Shown here piece after piece: positions 8,520 to 17,838 of a DNA stretch of 44,296 nt. Position numbers and translations under genes: made by a program. Source of the stretch: Elusimicrobia bacterium ADurb.Bin231 (GTDB lineage: Bacteria > Elusimicrobiota > UBA8919 > MWCF01); the NCBI GenBank assembly GCA_002069855.1, contig MWCF01000055.1, positions 1-44,296 on the forward strand, written 5' to 3'. Within the stretch, counting starts at the first letter, position 1, and every line of letters begins with the position of its first letter. Under the pieces are notes generated by a model that made no database searches, was not told the origin of the DNA, and was given only the letters and a program-made list of their open reading frames with translations.

Positions 8520-9239
8520 ATGAAAATAAGAGTAGAAAATATTATTAAAAACTACGGCAAGAGGCGGGTTGTCAACGGCATAACTCTGAATATAAACGAG
8601 GGAGAGATACTCGGGCTTCTGGGACCTAACGGTGCGGGCAAGACAACAAGTTTCCATATAATAGTGGGATTGATAAAGGCGGATTCAGGGCATATCTATT
8701 GCGGCGATGAGGACATAATAGATTATCCGGTGCATGCCAGAGCTCAAAAGGGTATAGTTTACCTTTCTCAGGAGCCTTCTGTTTTCAGAGGATTGACTGT
8801 GGAGGACAATATTCTCGCCGTGCTCGAGATGCTCAATTACAGTGAGAAAGAGAGAAAACGCAGAGCTGAAGATTTAATGAAACAGTTTAATGTTTTTCAT
8901 CTTCGCGACAGGTATTCTCATAGCCTTTCCGGAGGAGAGAGAAGAAGAACGGAAATTGCCCGGGCGTTGACGGTTTCTCCGCGGTTTATACTCCTTGACG
9001 AGCCTTTTGTCGGGATAGATCCGATAACGATTAACGATATACAGACAATCATACGAACACTGAAGAACAACGGCATTGGCATTATTCTTACGGATCATAA
9101 TGTACGCGAGGCGTTAGAAATAATAGACAGGGCATACATTATTTATGACGGAAAGATATTGATGGAAGGTTCCGCGAAAGAGTTGATAGACAGCGCCGAA
9201 GCGAGAAAGATATATCTTGGAGAGGAGTTTAAAATGTAA
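8520..9239 (+). CDS. lptB: LPS export ABC transporter ATP-binding protein
   Basis: 239 residues from ATG 8520; a GTG at 8499 would add seven residues. The shorter form is preferred because MKIRVENIIKNYG aligns with the usual LptB start and matches its usual length of about 240. Walker A is GPNGAGKTT (about 35-43, K41), the Q-loop lies in YLSQEPSVFRGL, the ABC signature is SLSGGERRR, Walker B with its Glu is ILLDEPFVGIDP, and the H-loop is ILTDHN. These are LptB-specific features, including the VGIDP and DHNVRE segments. It powers LPS extraction with LptF/G, which are not in this window. It lies 27 bases after lptA. Confidence 0.93.
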   Translation: MKIRVENIIKNYGKRRVVNGITLNINEGEILGLLGPNGAGKTTSFHIIVGLIKADSGHIYCGDEDIIDYPVHARAQKGIVYLSQEPSVFRGLTVEDNILAVLEMLNYSEKERKRRAEDLMKQFNVFHLRDRYSHSLSGGERRRTEIARALTVSPRFILLDEPFVGIDPITINDIQTIIRTLKNNGIGIILTDHNVREALEIIDRAYIIYDGKILMEGSAKELIDSAEARKIYLGEEFKM

Positions 9240-9267
9240 AATATAGATTGATTTTTCTAAAAAAAAT

Positions 9268-9273
9268 TATAAT
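9268..9273 (+). promoter_or_regulatory. Possible -10 element upstream of hpf
   Basis: A perfect TATAAT lies 22 bases before the hpf start codon in the only sizeable gap after lptB. The best -35 (TTGATT, 9248-9253) is only 14 bases upstream, shorter than optimal. A start close to the ribosome-binding site would leave a very short leader. This is weak evidence in an AT-rich genome. Confidence 0.25.
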
Positions 9274-9295
9274 ATATATAAGATTGGAGGGCATA

Positions 9296-9838
9296 ATGGA
9301 TATACATATAACGGCGCGAAAATTAAAAGTGCCGGATTCTGTGTTTGAATATATTCGCGGAAAGATGGAAAAATGTCGTAAATTTTTCAAGAATATAACG
9401 AGGATAGATGTCACGATAAGCAAGCAAAAATACATACACACCGTGGATGTTCTTTTGCATCTGACCGGACAGACGATAAGAGTTACGCAGGAGTCGGAAG
9501 ATATTAGGTCCGCGGTAGATTTGTCTGTGGACAAAATAGAAAAGCAATTGCGCAAACGCAAGGAACGTATAAAGGATCGCAGGCGCGGATACGAGAAGGT
9601 TGCTTCGGATGAATTTGTTCAAGACGCATCATGGCTTGTCGAACTTACCAGAAGAAAACTTATTCCGGAAAGCATGGATTTGCCGCAGGCAAAAAGGCAT
9701 TTAGAAATAAATAATTTTATGTTTTGGATTTTTAAAAATATGGAAAGCGGACTTTTAAGCGTAATTTATCGAAAAGCGGATTTAAGTTACGGGCTTATGG
9801 AAATAGAAAAGAATAAAAATAAGCAGCGCAAGGTTTGA
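9296..9838 (+). CDS. hpf: Long-form ribosome hibernation promoting factor
   Basis: 180 residues from ATG 9296, fixed by GGAGGG five bases upstream; an earlier in-frame start lacks a site. The N-terminal S30AE domain (about 1-100) starts MDIHITARKL and has the basic helix KQLRKRKERIKDRRR. The C-terminal part (about 120-175) has the dimerisation-domain pattern SMDLPQAKRHLE...FWIFKN...VIYRKADLSYGLME. This makes it the long HPF that dimerises 70S ribosomes into 100S particles in stationary phase. The hpf-ptsN-hprK-rapZ order parallels the rpoN-hpf-ptsN-rapZ-npr cluster of proteobacteria, here without rpoN. Confidence 0.92.
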   Translation: MDIHITARKLKVPDSVFEYIRGKMEKCRKFFKNITRIDVTISKQKYIHTVDVLLHLTGQTIRVTQESEDIRSAVDLSVDKIEKQLRKRKERIKDRRRGYEKVASDEFVQDASWLVELTRRKLIPESMDLPQAKRHLEINNFMFWIFKNMESGLLSVIYRKADLSYGLMEIEKNKNKQRKV

Positions 9839-9906
9839 CGATTTTCCGCAAATCGCATATTGTTGCTATATTTTGGATTTGTTTTGAATGAAGGAGGAGT
9901 TTAAAG

Positions 9907-10365
9907 ATGAAAGTATTGGATTTTTTGTCGGAAGGATGTATTATAACGGATATAAAAGGGAAAACAAAAAATGAGGCGATATCTGAATTGATCAATGTTC
10001 TTTCCAAGGAAAAACTCATAAAAGATATTGATTCCGCAAAAGACGCTATAATTAAAAGAGAAGGGATCGGTTCCACCGGCATAGGTCAGGGCGTAGCCCT
10101 TCCTCATGCCAAATGCGAAGAAACGACTAAAATCATTGCCGCATTGGGTATATCAAAAACGGGAGTCGATTTTGATTCTCTCGACGGCGAACCTGTTTAT
10201 ATAATCTTTCTTATGGTCGCCCCGCCTAAATCAGTCAGTGAACATCTGAAAGCGTTGGCAAAAGTTTCAAGACTGCTCAAAGATAAATTTTTCAGACAGT
10301 CCCTGAGAGAAGCTTCAACCGCCCGCGACATAGTTAAAATAATAAAAGAAGAAGATGCTCTGTGA
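9907..10365 (+). CDS. ptsN: PTS EIIA-Ntr family regulatory protein
   Basis: 152 residues, full-length EIIA-Ntr. The phosphorylated histidine is H67 in GVALPHAKCE, preceded by the EGIGSTGIGQG signature. No membrane segment or fused EIIB/EIIC domain is present, so it is the free-standing regulatory form. A strong AAGGAGGAG lies about 8 bases upstream of ATG. EI and HPr genes occur 8 kb downstream and HPr kinase is the next gene, so a complete phosphorelay PEP-EI-HPr-PtsN can be built from this window. No sugar-specific EIIB/EIIC is encoded here. Confidence 0.9.
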   Translation: MKVLDFLSEGCIITDIKGKTKNEAISELINVLSKEKLIKDIDSAKDAIIKREGIGSTGIGQGVALPHAKCEETTKIIAALGISKTGVDFDSLDGEPVYIIFLMVAPPKSVSEHLKALAKVSRLLKDKFFRQSLREASTARDIVKIIKEEDAL

Positions 10366-10427
10366 GGATTTGAAAAGATAAAAAGATTCTTGCAGTATTG
10401 TTATTTGTCTTCCGGAGGGAAGTGAAA

Positions 10428-11375
10428 ATGGCCGAAGGAATTACCGTACGAGCTCTCTTCGAGAAAAAGAGAGCGGATTGGAAACTTGAAATTCTTGCCG
10501 GCGAAAATGGTCTTGATCACCAGATAGCGTCTCCGGAAACGAATTTTCTCGGTTTGGCTCTTGCCGGCTTTTTTGAGTATTTTCCGTCTAACCGGCTGCA
10601 GATTTTAGATCTTTGCGAATCCGAATTTATTAAAAGACACGGTGTTGAAAAAGATATAATAGAAAAGATATTTTCGTATGAAATCCCTGCTGTCGTAGTT
10701 GTGAAAAATATAGAAGTTCCACGAATTATCATTGACACTGCAGGTTCACACGATATTCCTCTTTTAAGGACATCAATGGAGCCGGGCTGGCTGATAACGG
10801 AACTTTCGGAATATATGGAAGAGGCCTTAGCGCCTTCCGTAGTGAAACACGGCGTTTTAATGAATGTTCTCGGCATGGGTGTTTTGATTCTCGGGAAGTC
10901 ATCCATCGGCAAGTCGGAATGCGCTCTGGAACTTGTGAAAAGAGGGCATCTTTTGGTCGCCGATGACATTGTCGAGATTAAACGTCGTTCCGGAGATATC
11001 CTTGACGGGTCCGGCGGCGAACTTATCAGGCATCATATGGAGATTCGCGGCATTGGCATTATTGATATAAAAAATCTTTTTGGCATATCCTCGGTTATGG
11101 ATACAACAAAAATAGAACTTGTGGTTCAGCTGGAAGAATGGCAGGGAGAAAAAGAATACGAACGATTGGGCATAGATGACAGATTCTTGGATATATTGGG
11201 GCTGCGGATACCGGAAGTGACTATTCCGGTAAAACCCGGCCGAAATCTTGCCGCCATAATAGAGGTGGCGAGTATGAATCAGCGCCTTAAATTAAGAGGT
11301 TATCATACGGCGAGAGAACTTGACCGCAAATTGATAGAAATAATGAAGGAAAGAGGCAGCGGCGGAGCCGTATAA
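10428..11375 (+). CDS. hprK: HPr kinase/phosphorylase
   Basis: 315 residues from ATG 10428, preceded by CGGAGGGAAG; an upstream in-frame start is rejected because this site is much stronger. The N-terminal domain spans about 1-130. The kinase domain has the HprK P-loop GKSSIGKSE (156-164), H141, the D179-D180 pair, and the family signature EIRGIGIIDIKNLFG (205-219). It phosphorylates Ser46 of HPr and also reverses the reaction. The HPr encoded at 17839 has Ser exactly at 46, so both partners are present. Outside Firmicutes HprK commonly sits with ptsN and rapZ, as here, and controls a regulatory PTS. Confidence 0.94.
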   Translation: MAEGITVRALFEKKRADWKLEILAGENGLDHQIASPETNFLGLALAGFFEYFPSNRLQILDLCESEFIKRHGVEKDIIEKIFSYEIPAVVVVKNIEVPRIIIDTAGSHDIPLLRTSMEPGWLITELSEYMEEALAPSVVKHGVLMNVLGMGVLILGKSSIGKSECALELVKRGHLLVADDIVEIKRRSGDILDGSGGELIRHHMEIRGIGIIDIKNLFGISSVMDTTKIELVVQLEEWQGEKEYERLGIDDRFLDILGLRIPEVTIPVKPGRNLAAIIEVASMNQRLKLRGYHTARELDRKLIEIMKERGSGGAV

Positions 11376-11396
11376 TTTTTATTGTTGCGAGGCAAT

Positions 11397-12260
11397 GTGA
11401 AGAGAACGGAGTTTTTCATCATTACTGGAATATCGGGAGCAGGCAAAAGCCAGGCAATAAAATGTTTTGAGGATCTGGGATTCTTTTGCGTGGGCAATAT
11501 GCCTCTTTTTTTAGTTGACAAATTTCTTGCTTTAAGTTTGAATTCAAAAGATGCAAGATTCAGAAAAATAGCGCTTGTGATTGATATAAGAGAAGGGGTA
11601 ACCCTTGCTGATTTCTACGGAGTAATGTCAAATCTGCCGGTAAAGCCCGGAGTGATCTTTTTTGACGCGTCAAACGAAACTATTATAAGGCGTTTCAGCG
11701 AGACCAGAAGGAAACATCCTTTGGGCAGAAGGGTTTCAGACGCTGTAAAACTTGAAAGAACTATTTTAACGGAGATTAAGGCACATGCGGATAAAGTAAT
11801 AGATACCACCAATATGACTTTGCAGGAACTTAAAGAAACCATAGCATCGGTTTTAAAAATATCTCAAAAAACGGAAATGCGTCTTTCCGTGATATCCTTT
11901 GGATATAAATATGGAATTCCTCCGGACGCGGATATAGTTATGGATGTCCGGTTTCTGCCGAATCCGAATTATATAAGATATCTGAAAAAGATGACAGGCC
12001 GGGACGGGAAGGTGGACAGATATTTGATGAAATTTCCGCAGACAAAAAAATTTATGAAAGCGTTTTTTGGTATTGTCGACGACATAATTCCCCAATATGT
12101 GAAGGAAGGGAAATCGTATCTTACTATAGCCATCGGTTGTACCGGAGGCAGGCACAGGTCAGTAGTAATAGCGAATAGATTGAAAAAATTTCTTATAAAG
12201 AATAAATTCTTGGTGATTGTCCAGCATAGAGATATAGACAAAGAGAGGGGGATTTTATGA
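11397..12260 (+). CDS. rapZ: RapZ-family RNase adaptor / P-loop nucleotide-binding protein
   Basis: 287 residues from a GTG at 11397 with GAGG five bases upstream; a TTG at 11382 would add five residues. The Walker A is GISGAGKS near the N-terminus, followed by FEDLGFFCVGNMP (usual family form VDNLP). The C-terminal domain carries the conserved IGCTGGRHRSVVIA. In E. coli RapZ binds glucosamine 6-phosphate and directs RNase E to the GlmZ small RNA. Whether that RNA role exists here is unknown; conservation with hprK and ptsN suggests a cell-wall sugar or PTS signalling role. Overlaps the following gene by four bases. Confidence 0.9.
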   Translation: MKRTEFFIITGISGAGKSQAIKCFEDLGFFCVGNMPLFLVDKFLALSLNSKDARFRKIALVIDIREGVTLADFYGVMSNLPVKPGVIFFDASNETIIRRFSETRRKHPLGRRVSDAVKLERTILTEIKAHADKVIDTTNMTLQELKETIASVLKISQKTEMRLSVISFGYKYGIPPDADIVMDVRFLPNPNYIRYLKKMTGRDGKVDRYLMKFPQTKKFMKAFFGIVDDIIPQYVKEGKSYLTIAIGCTGGRHRSVVIANRLKKFLIKNKFLVIVQHRDIDKERGIL

Positions 12261-13132
12261 AACCCGCGCCCGCATCTCCTGTGAAAAAAAAGATCAAAAT
12301 AGACAAACAAACGAAAAATATTTATATAGACACCGGGTATCCGTTGCCTGAAAAGTATAATGAAGATATAATCGTCGTTTTGCCCCGTGATCCGTACTGG
12401 ATATTTGTTTATTGGGAAATCAATGACGATACAATTAAAAGAATAACCAACGGATACAGCGCGGCAGCGCTTAAACAATCCGAGATAGTGCTGAGATTGC
12501 ATGCTGTCGCGGGCGTTAAAGTGCAGGGGAGTAATTCTCCGAGACATACTGATTTTCCCGTGTCTTTAAGCTGTCAAAATTGGTATCTAAAGGTATCAAA
12601 ACCGGGGCGCGCGTATTGGGTGGAACTTGGTATAAAGACTCTATCCGGCAATTTTATTTCGCTTGCGCGTTCCAACCGCGTGGAACTGCCAAGCGGGGAT
12701 GTGTCAACAGAAGACAGCTCCGAATGGATGTCTGTAAGTGAAAAATACGGTGAACTTTTATCATTGTCCGGAGTAGATAAAATAGGCGCGAGTTCTTTTG
12801 AAATAGCCCGTATTCTCGCTCATCGCTGGAAATTAATCGGCGGGTCGTCTTCCGGCGGATCAAAAGGTATTCCGGAGAAAGGCATCTCTGTTTCTCGTAA
12901 TTCCGGTGCTTTCCGTCTTCAGGCGGATGCCGATGTGGTTATTCGCGGCTCTACCGAGCCCACGGCAAAACTGTTTGTCAACGGCAAACGGATATTGATC
13001 GGCTCTGCCGGCGTTTTTCGCATCGGGACTAATTTTCCCGACGGCAAACAGGAATTTGTTATAAAAGCAGTTTCCGATAAAGGTGACGAAGAGAGAAAGA
13101 TTATCATCACCGTGGAAAGGAAGACCAAATAA
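12257..13132 (+). CDS. DUF4912 protein with C-terminal Ig-like domain
   Basis: 291 residues. After a Lys-rich leader, residues about 28-55 have the DUF4912 hallmark YPLPEKYNEDIIVVLPRDPY followed by WIFVYWEI. The domain continues to about residue 190 with WYLKVSKPGRAYWVELG and LARSNRVELPSG. The last 70 residues (about 220-290) form a separate beta-domain with ADVVIRG and AKLFVNGKRI, similar to Ig-like or carbohydrate-associated modules. The function of DUF4912 is not established. Genes of this type often precede GH57 branching enzymes, as here, so a role in glycogen handling is plausible. ATGA overlap with rapZ makes co-expression likely. Confidence 0.78.
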   Translation: MKPAPASPVKKKIKIDKQTKNIYIDTGYPLPEKYNEDIIVVLPRDPYWIFVYWEINDDTIKRITNGYSAAALKQSEIVLRLHAVAGVKVQGSNSPRHTDFPVSLSCQNWYLKVSKPGRAYWVELGIKTLSGNFISLARSNRVELPSGDVSTEDSSEWMSVSEKYGELLSLSGVDKIGASSFEIARILAHRWKLIGGSSSGGSKGIPEKGISVSRNSGAFRLQADADVVIRGSTEPTAKLFVNGKRILIGSAGVFRIGTNFPDGKQEFVIKAVSDKGDEERKIIITVERKTK

Positions 13133-13179
13133 TCCTGCCGTGTGTCTGGGAACGAGGCGTTTGAGATTTCAATGCGATT

Positions 13180-14760
13180 ATGGAAAAAGGATATTTGTGT
13201 ATTGTACTGCACGCTCATCTTCCGTTTGTTCGTCATCCCGAATACAGGGACTTTTTAGAGGAGGATTGGTTTTATGAAGGGATGACGGAAACGTATATAC
13301 CTTTGCTTGACATGTTTGAAAGACTTTTGCATGAAGGCATACGGTTTCGTATTACCATGTCTCTTACGCCCACCCTTTGTGCCATGATGTCGGATAGATT
13401 GCTTATAAATCGGTATAAGTCGCGACTATCCGGTCTTATGGAGTTTTCCGAAAAGGAACTTTTCAGAACTAAGGACCATCCGCTGTTTCACAAAACAGCC
13501 CGGATGTACAATGCAAAATTAAAAACCTGTATAAAGATGCTCGAAAAACACCGGGGCAATCTGTTGCACGGTTTTAAAAAAATCGCAGATTCCGGATGTC
13601 TGGAAATTATTACCTGCTGCGCCACTCACGGATTTTTGCCTTTGATGATTCATCGGGAATCTAAACGCGCTCAGATTCGTGTCGCTGTAGAAGATTATGC
13701 GGAAAAATTCGCCGTTCGTCCAAAAGGTATATGGCTTGCCGAATGCGCATATTCTCCTGGTGACGATTATTTGTTGAAAGAATCCGGGATAAGATATTTT
13801 TTTTCGGACACTCACGGAATATTGTTCGGCTCTCCTCGTCCGGCATACGGAATATTAGCGCCAGTGTATTGCCCGTCCGGTGTCGCTGTTTTTGCCAGAG
13901 ATATGGAATCAGCCCATCAGGTCTGGTCTGCGGATATAGGGTATCCGGGGGATTCGCGCTACAGAGAATTTTACAGGGATGCCGGCTACGATCTGGAGTA
14001 TGATTATGTAAAGCCGTATCTCCATTCCGACGGGATTCGAAGGAATGTCGGATTTAAATATTATAAAGTAACAGGTAAGGTAGAACTTTCAGAGAAACAG
14101 CCGTATGACTATGAACAAGCCCGTCAGGCAGCCGCTATTCATGCTGGGAATTTTATGTTTAATAGAGAGAAACAGATAGAACATCTCTACGGGATTCTGA
14201 AAAAAAAGCCGATAATAACTTCCATGTATGACGCGGAACTTTTTGGCCATTGGTGGTACGAAGGCCCGGAATTTCTTGAGTTTTTATTTCGTAAGATTTA
14301 CTATGACCAGAAAACAATCAAGGTTGTTACTCCTTCCGAGTATATGGAGATTCATAAAGATTATCAGGTAGTTCAACCGTCTATGTCTTCATGGGGAGAC
14401 AAAGGTTACAACGAGGTATGGCTGAATCAATCCAATGACTGGATATACAGGCATCTGCATAAAGCCGCTTCATTGATGATACGACTGGCCCGTTCCAATC
14501 CTCGCGCACGGGGTTTAAAAAAGAGAGCATTAAATCAGGCTGCCCGGGAGTTGCTTCTTGCGCAGTCTTCGGATTGGGCTTTTATAATGTCAACCGGCAC
14601 AACAGTCCCTTATGCACATAAAAGGACCAAAGATCATCTGCATTATTTTATGAAAATTTACGAAAGTGTGAACAATAACAGTATCGAAGAAAAATTCATA
14701 TCGGAATTGGAACAAAGGGATAATGTGTTCCCGAATTTAAATTATAGGGTTTACGCTTGA
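13180..14760 (+). CDS. GH57 glycoside hydrolase, 1,4-alpha-glucan branching enzyme type
   Basis: 526 residues, the size of GH57 branching enzymes from Thermus and Thermococcus. The opening HAHLPFVRHPE and EEDWFYEG...E-x-YIPLL are class hallmarks. The catalytic nucleophile is expected at E188 in GIWLAECAY and the acid/base at D351 in SMYDAELFGHWWYEGP. A VWSADIGYPGDSRYREFYRDAG segment and the C-terminal helical domain with WGDKGYNEVWLN also fit. It should introduce alpha-1,6 branches into linear glucan in the cytoplasm; no signal peptide is present. The DUF4912 gene precedes it and a second GH57 of a different subfamily lies two genes on, indicating a glycogen module. Confidence 0.87.
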   Translation: MEKGYLCIVLHAHLPFVRHPEYRDFLEEDWFYEGMTETYIPLLDMFERLLHEGIRFRITMSLTPTLCAMMSDRLLINRYKSRLSGLMEFSEKELFRTKDHPLFHKTARMYNAKLKTCIKMLEKHRGNLLHGFKKIADSGCLEIITCCATHGFLPLMIHRESKRAQIRVAVEDYAEKFAVRPKGIWLAECAYSPGDDYLLKESGIRYFFSDTHGILFGSPRPAYGILAPVYCPSGVAVFARDMESAHQVWSADIGYPGDSRYREFYRDAGYDLEYDYVKPYLHSDGIRRNVGFKYYKVTGKVELSEKQPYDYEQARQAAAIHAGNFMFNREKQIEHLYGILKKKPIITSMYDAELFGHWWYEGPEFLEFLFRKIYYDQKTIKVVTPSEYMEIHKDYQVVQPSMSSWGDKGYNEVWLNQSNDWIYRHLHKAASLMIRLARSNPRARGLKKRALNQAARELLLAQSSDWAFIMSTGTTVPYAHKRTKDHLHYFMKIYESVNNNSIEEKFISELEQRDNVFPNLNYRVYA

Positions 14761-14766
14761 TTTTAT

Positions 14767-15531
14767 ATGCAACCGGTTAATTGCCTTTATTTTTATCGCG
14801 ACGGCAGGCATTATGATAGCCGCAACAATGCTTTTACTGAGGATATCCCTTTTTATCTGAAATGGATTAAGCAGACAGGGATGCCTGCATTGGAATTGGC
14901 ATGCGGCACTGGCAGATTGACTGTGCCATTAGCTGCACAAGGCGTGCGTATGACAGGATTGGATATTTCCGAGCCTATGTTGCGAACGGCAAAGGAAAAG
15001 GCTTCTAAAAGGAATGTTGATGTGGAATGGGTATATTCAGACTGCAGAAATTTTAATATTGATAAAAGGTTTAAAATCATAATATTCCCTTTTAATTCAA
15101 TCGCTCATCTTGAGGACGAAGAAAGCGTTGATTTGTGTTTTTCTTGTGTTAAGAAACATCTGCATGAGTTTGGTAGATTTATCGTTGATACTTTTAATAT
15201 TCGTATGGATTATCTTACCAGAAATCCGAAGGTGCGATATCCATTAGTTCAATATCCTGATCCGGACGGACGGGGAATGGTTACAATAAGCGAAAGCACG
15301 TCGTATGATGCTGCAACTCAAATTTGTCGCGTAAAATGGTATATTACAATTGAAAATATTCCAGGGGAAGAGACTGAAGAATATAATTATAGAGTTTTTC
15401 ACCCGCGAGAACTGGATGCTTTGCTGCGGCACGGAGGTTTTAACATAGAATATAAATACGGCAACTATGACGAAACGGCTTTTTCGGCAATTTCGCCGAG
15501 GCAGATTTTAATTTGTAACGTACATAAATAA
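14767..15531 (+). CDS. Class I SAM-dependent methyltransferase, substrate unknown
   Basis: 254 residues. Motif I is LELACGTGR (about 42-50), followed by MTGLDISEPML (acidic ribose-binding residue) and IIFPFNSIAHLED as motif IV. This is the Rossmann class I methyltransferase pattern, most like Methyltransf_25/41-type domains. The C-terminal half (about 150-254) is beta-rich, as in small-molecule methyltransferases. It lies six bases downstream of the GH57 branching enzyme and just before a second GH57, so a polysaccharide or capping substrate is possible, but nothing in the sequence identifies it. No membrane segment. Confidence 0.8.
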   Translation: MQPVNCLYFYRDGRHYDSRNNAFTEDIPFYLKWIKQTGMPALELACGTGRLTVPLAAQGVRMTGLDISEPMLRTAKEKASKRNVDVEWVYSDCRNFNIDKRFKIIIFPFNSIAHLEDEESVDLCFSCVKKHLHEFGRFIVDTFNIRMDYLTRNPKVRYPLVQYPDPDGRGMVTISESTSYDAATQICRVKWYITIENIPGEETEEYNYRVFHPRELDALLRHGGFNIEYKYGNYDETAFSAISPRQILICNVHK

Positions 15532-15594
15532 CAAAAAATTAATTTGTTTTAAACTATTTTTAAAAAATTGTCAAAAATGTTTTTATATTTAATG

Positions 15595-15610
15595 GAGTCT
15601 TATCAGACTC
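15595..15610 (+). promoter_or_regulatory. Short perfect hairpin in the leader of the GH57 amylase gene
   Basis: GAGTCT, a TATC loop and AGACTC form a perfect six-base-pair stem with a four-base loop. It ends 13 bases before the start codon of the GH57 gene and lies just upstream of its CGGAG ribosome-binding site. No U-run follows, so it is not a terminator. It could be an mRNA 5'-end stabiliser, a protein-binding hairpin or chance. Confidence 0.3.
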
Positions 15611-15623
15611 GGAACGGAGTTTT

Positions 15624-17735
15624 ATGAAAAAGATTAATTTTATTTTCGGTGTGCATAATCACCAGCCGGTAGGCAATTACGATTCGGTATTTAAATGGGC
15701 TACAGAATCGGCGTATCAGCCGTTTTTAGAGGTGATTGAAAAGTACGACGATGTGAAAATAGTTTTTCATTATACGGGCTGTCTTATTGATTATCTTGAT
15801 GTCAATATGCCGGGAGTAATTCAAAAAGTGAAGAATCTGGTGAAAAGCGGCCGCGCGGAAGTTTTGACAGGTGGTTACTATGAGCCCATAATGCCTGTTA
15901 TCCCGGACCGGGACAAAACAGGTCAAATAAAAAAACTTACGTCTTATGTAACAAAAACATTTTCCTGCAAACCCAAAGGCATGTGGCTGGCGGAAAGAGT
16001 ATGGGAGCCCTCTTTGGCAAAAGTGTTGAGCGAATCCGGCGTGGAATATGTGGTGCTTGATGATTCACACTTTCTGGCTTCCGGAATAAACGAAGAAAAA
16101 CTGAGGGGATATTTTATCACGGAAGAGCAGGGCGTGAGCCTAAAGATATTCCCGATCAGCCAAAAATTGAGATATATCATTCCTTTCGCTTCTCCTGAAG
16201 AAACAATAGAGTATCTTGCGAAAGAAGCGTCGGAAGACCCTTCCCGCTTGCTTGTAATGGCTGACGACGGCGAGAAATTCGGTATTTGGCCGGAGACGCA
16301 TAAGACATGTTACGCAGAAAACTGGCTTGACAGATTTTTTTCTCTTATTCAGAAAAATTCTTCCTGGATAAACATGACGACTTTTGAAAGTTATGTAAAG
16401 GATTTTTCCGCGCGTGGACGTATCTATCTCCCGGCTGCTTCTTATTTTGAGATGTCGGAATGGTCATTGCCGTCTGAGGTCCAGGTTGAATTTGAAAAGA
16501 TGTCTTTGAATTCGGATGCCGCGTTAAAACGATTCCTTAAGGGAGGAATTTGGAGAAATTTTTTAACCAAATATCCCGAATCCAACAACATGCATAAGAA
16601 AATGCTTTATATCAGCGATAAAATAGAAACACTTTCCTTGAAAAACGTCAAGAATAAAAAGATTTTGGCAGACTCAAAAAAGCATCTGTATATGGGCCAG
16701 TGCAACTGCGCTTATTGGCATGGAGTTTTTGGAGGGCTGTATCTTCCGCATTTGAGGCACGCGGTATATAAAAATCTTATAGAGGCTGAATGTATCGCAC
16801 AATCCGCGGCTCCTTCTTCACCCCCGGATGTGGAAATTTTTGATATTGATAGAGATGGAGAAGAGGAAGTTGTGTTCTCCGGGGAAAAAATATCTTTTTG
16901 CGCCAAGCCGTCTTACGGAGGAATGATAACGGAAATTGACTATAAACCCGCCCTCTTCAATTTGTCGGATGTTTTAACAAGAAGGTTTGAAGCGTATCAT
17001 ACAAGGGTCAAAAAAGCCGTTATTAAAAAGGAAAATCATAAGCTTGAAGTAATACATGGCGTTTATTACACTAAGGAGCTTGGGCTGGAAAATTATCTAA
17101 AATACGACTGGTATAACCGAGGTTCCGCTATAGATCATTTTTTCGGTACAGACACAACTCTTGAAAAATATTCCTGTTGCGAATACCGGGAACTTGGCGA
17201 TTTCGTGAATCAGCCGTACAAATTGGAAACGGCAAACAAGAAGCCAGCAAAGAACGGCATAAGATTATTCAGGGATGGTTGTCTATGGACAGACAATGGA
17301 ATTATTCCTGTAACTGTGGTTAAACGTATCGAAATTATTAATAATAAAATGATACTGAAATATGAAATTATCAATAATTCTGCCGGAGAATACGAATTCT
17401 GGCATGGTTCGGAATTCAATATTTCTTTTTCATCGCCTTGCGGAGATGGCTGTTGTCTTTCTTCCGGAGACAATAAAATAAAATTCGGAGAATTGGGAGA
17501 ATTCCGGAATTGCAATCTTCTTGAAGCTATAGATCCTTTTCACCGTTTGAAATTATCGTTTACCGCAGTAGGGGATTCCTCTTTCTGGGCTTTTCCGTTA
17601 TGGACTGTTTCGTTGTCTGAAGGCGGATTTGAGAAGACCTATCAGGGTTCGTCGATTACGGCGCACCGGAAAATATTTCTTGCGCCTAAGCAGAAATATG
17701 CTTTTGAAATAGCACTGAGTATTGACTGCGAATAA
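15624..17735 (+). CDS. GH57 4-alpha-glucanotransferase / alpha-amylase family enzyme
   Basis: 703 residues, close to the Thermococcus litoralis GH57 4-alpha-glucanotransferase (659). The N-terminal catalytic barrel opens FGVHNHQPVGNYDSVF. The nucleophile should be E124 in GMWLAERVWEP and the acid/base D214 or D215 in VMADDGEKFGIWPE. A helical middle domain with LYMGQCNCAYWHGVFGGLYL and a C-terminal beta-sandwich (about 430-700) correspond to DUF1925 and DUF1926. No signal peptide, so it is cytosolic. It would disproportionate or shorten glucans and complements the branching enzyme upstream. The subfamily is clear; hydrolase versus transferase activity is not decidable from sequence. Confidence 0.88.
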   Translation: MKKINFIFGVHNHQPVGNYDSVFKWATESAYQPFLEVIEKYDDVKIVFHYTGCLIDYLDVNMPGVIQKVKNLVKSGRAEVLTGGYYEPIMPVIPDRDKTGQIKKLTSYVTKTFSCKPKGMWLAERVWEPSLAKVLSESGVEYVVLDDSHFLASGINEEKLRGYFITEEQGVSLKIFPISQKLRYIIPFASPEETIEYLAKEASEDPSRLLVMADDGEKFGIWPETHKTCYAENWLDRFFSLIQKNSSWINMTTFESYVKDFSARGRIYLPAASYFEMSEWSLPSEVQVEFEKMSLNSDAALKRFLKGGIWRNFLTKYPESNNMHKKMLYISDKIETLSLKNVKNKKILADSKKHLYMGQCNCAYWHGVFGGLYLPHLRHAVYKNLIEAECIAQSAAPSSPPDVEIFDIDRDGEEEVVFSGEKISFCAKPSYGGMITEIDYKPALFNLSDVLTRRFEAYHTRVKKAVIKKENHKLEVIHGVYYTKELGLENYLKYDWYNRGSAIDHFFGTDTTLEKYSCCEYRELGDFVNQPYKLETANKKPAKNGIRLFRDGCLWTDNGIIPVTVVKRIEIINNKMILKYEIINNSAGEYEFWHGSEFNISFSSPCGDGCCLSSGDNKIKFGELGEFRNCNLLEAIDPFHRLKLSFTAVGDSSFWAFPLWTVSLSEGGFEKTYQGSSITAHRKIFLAPKQKYAFEIALSIDCE

Positions 17736-17838
17736 AGATTTACGGGTTTGGGTTGTTGCGTATTTCAGTTTTATATTAGGATGATATTTTAATTGCGTAA
17801 GGGAAAAAATTTGTTTTCTTGTTTTTGGGAGATTTAGC

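Noticed and set aside
13083-13277. Open frame bridging the DUF4912 and GH57 genes
   Set aside because: It overlaps both neighbours in another frame, has a low-complexity Ser/Arg-rich product and no ribosome-binding site.
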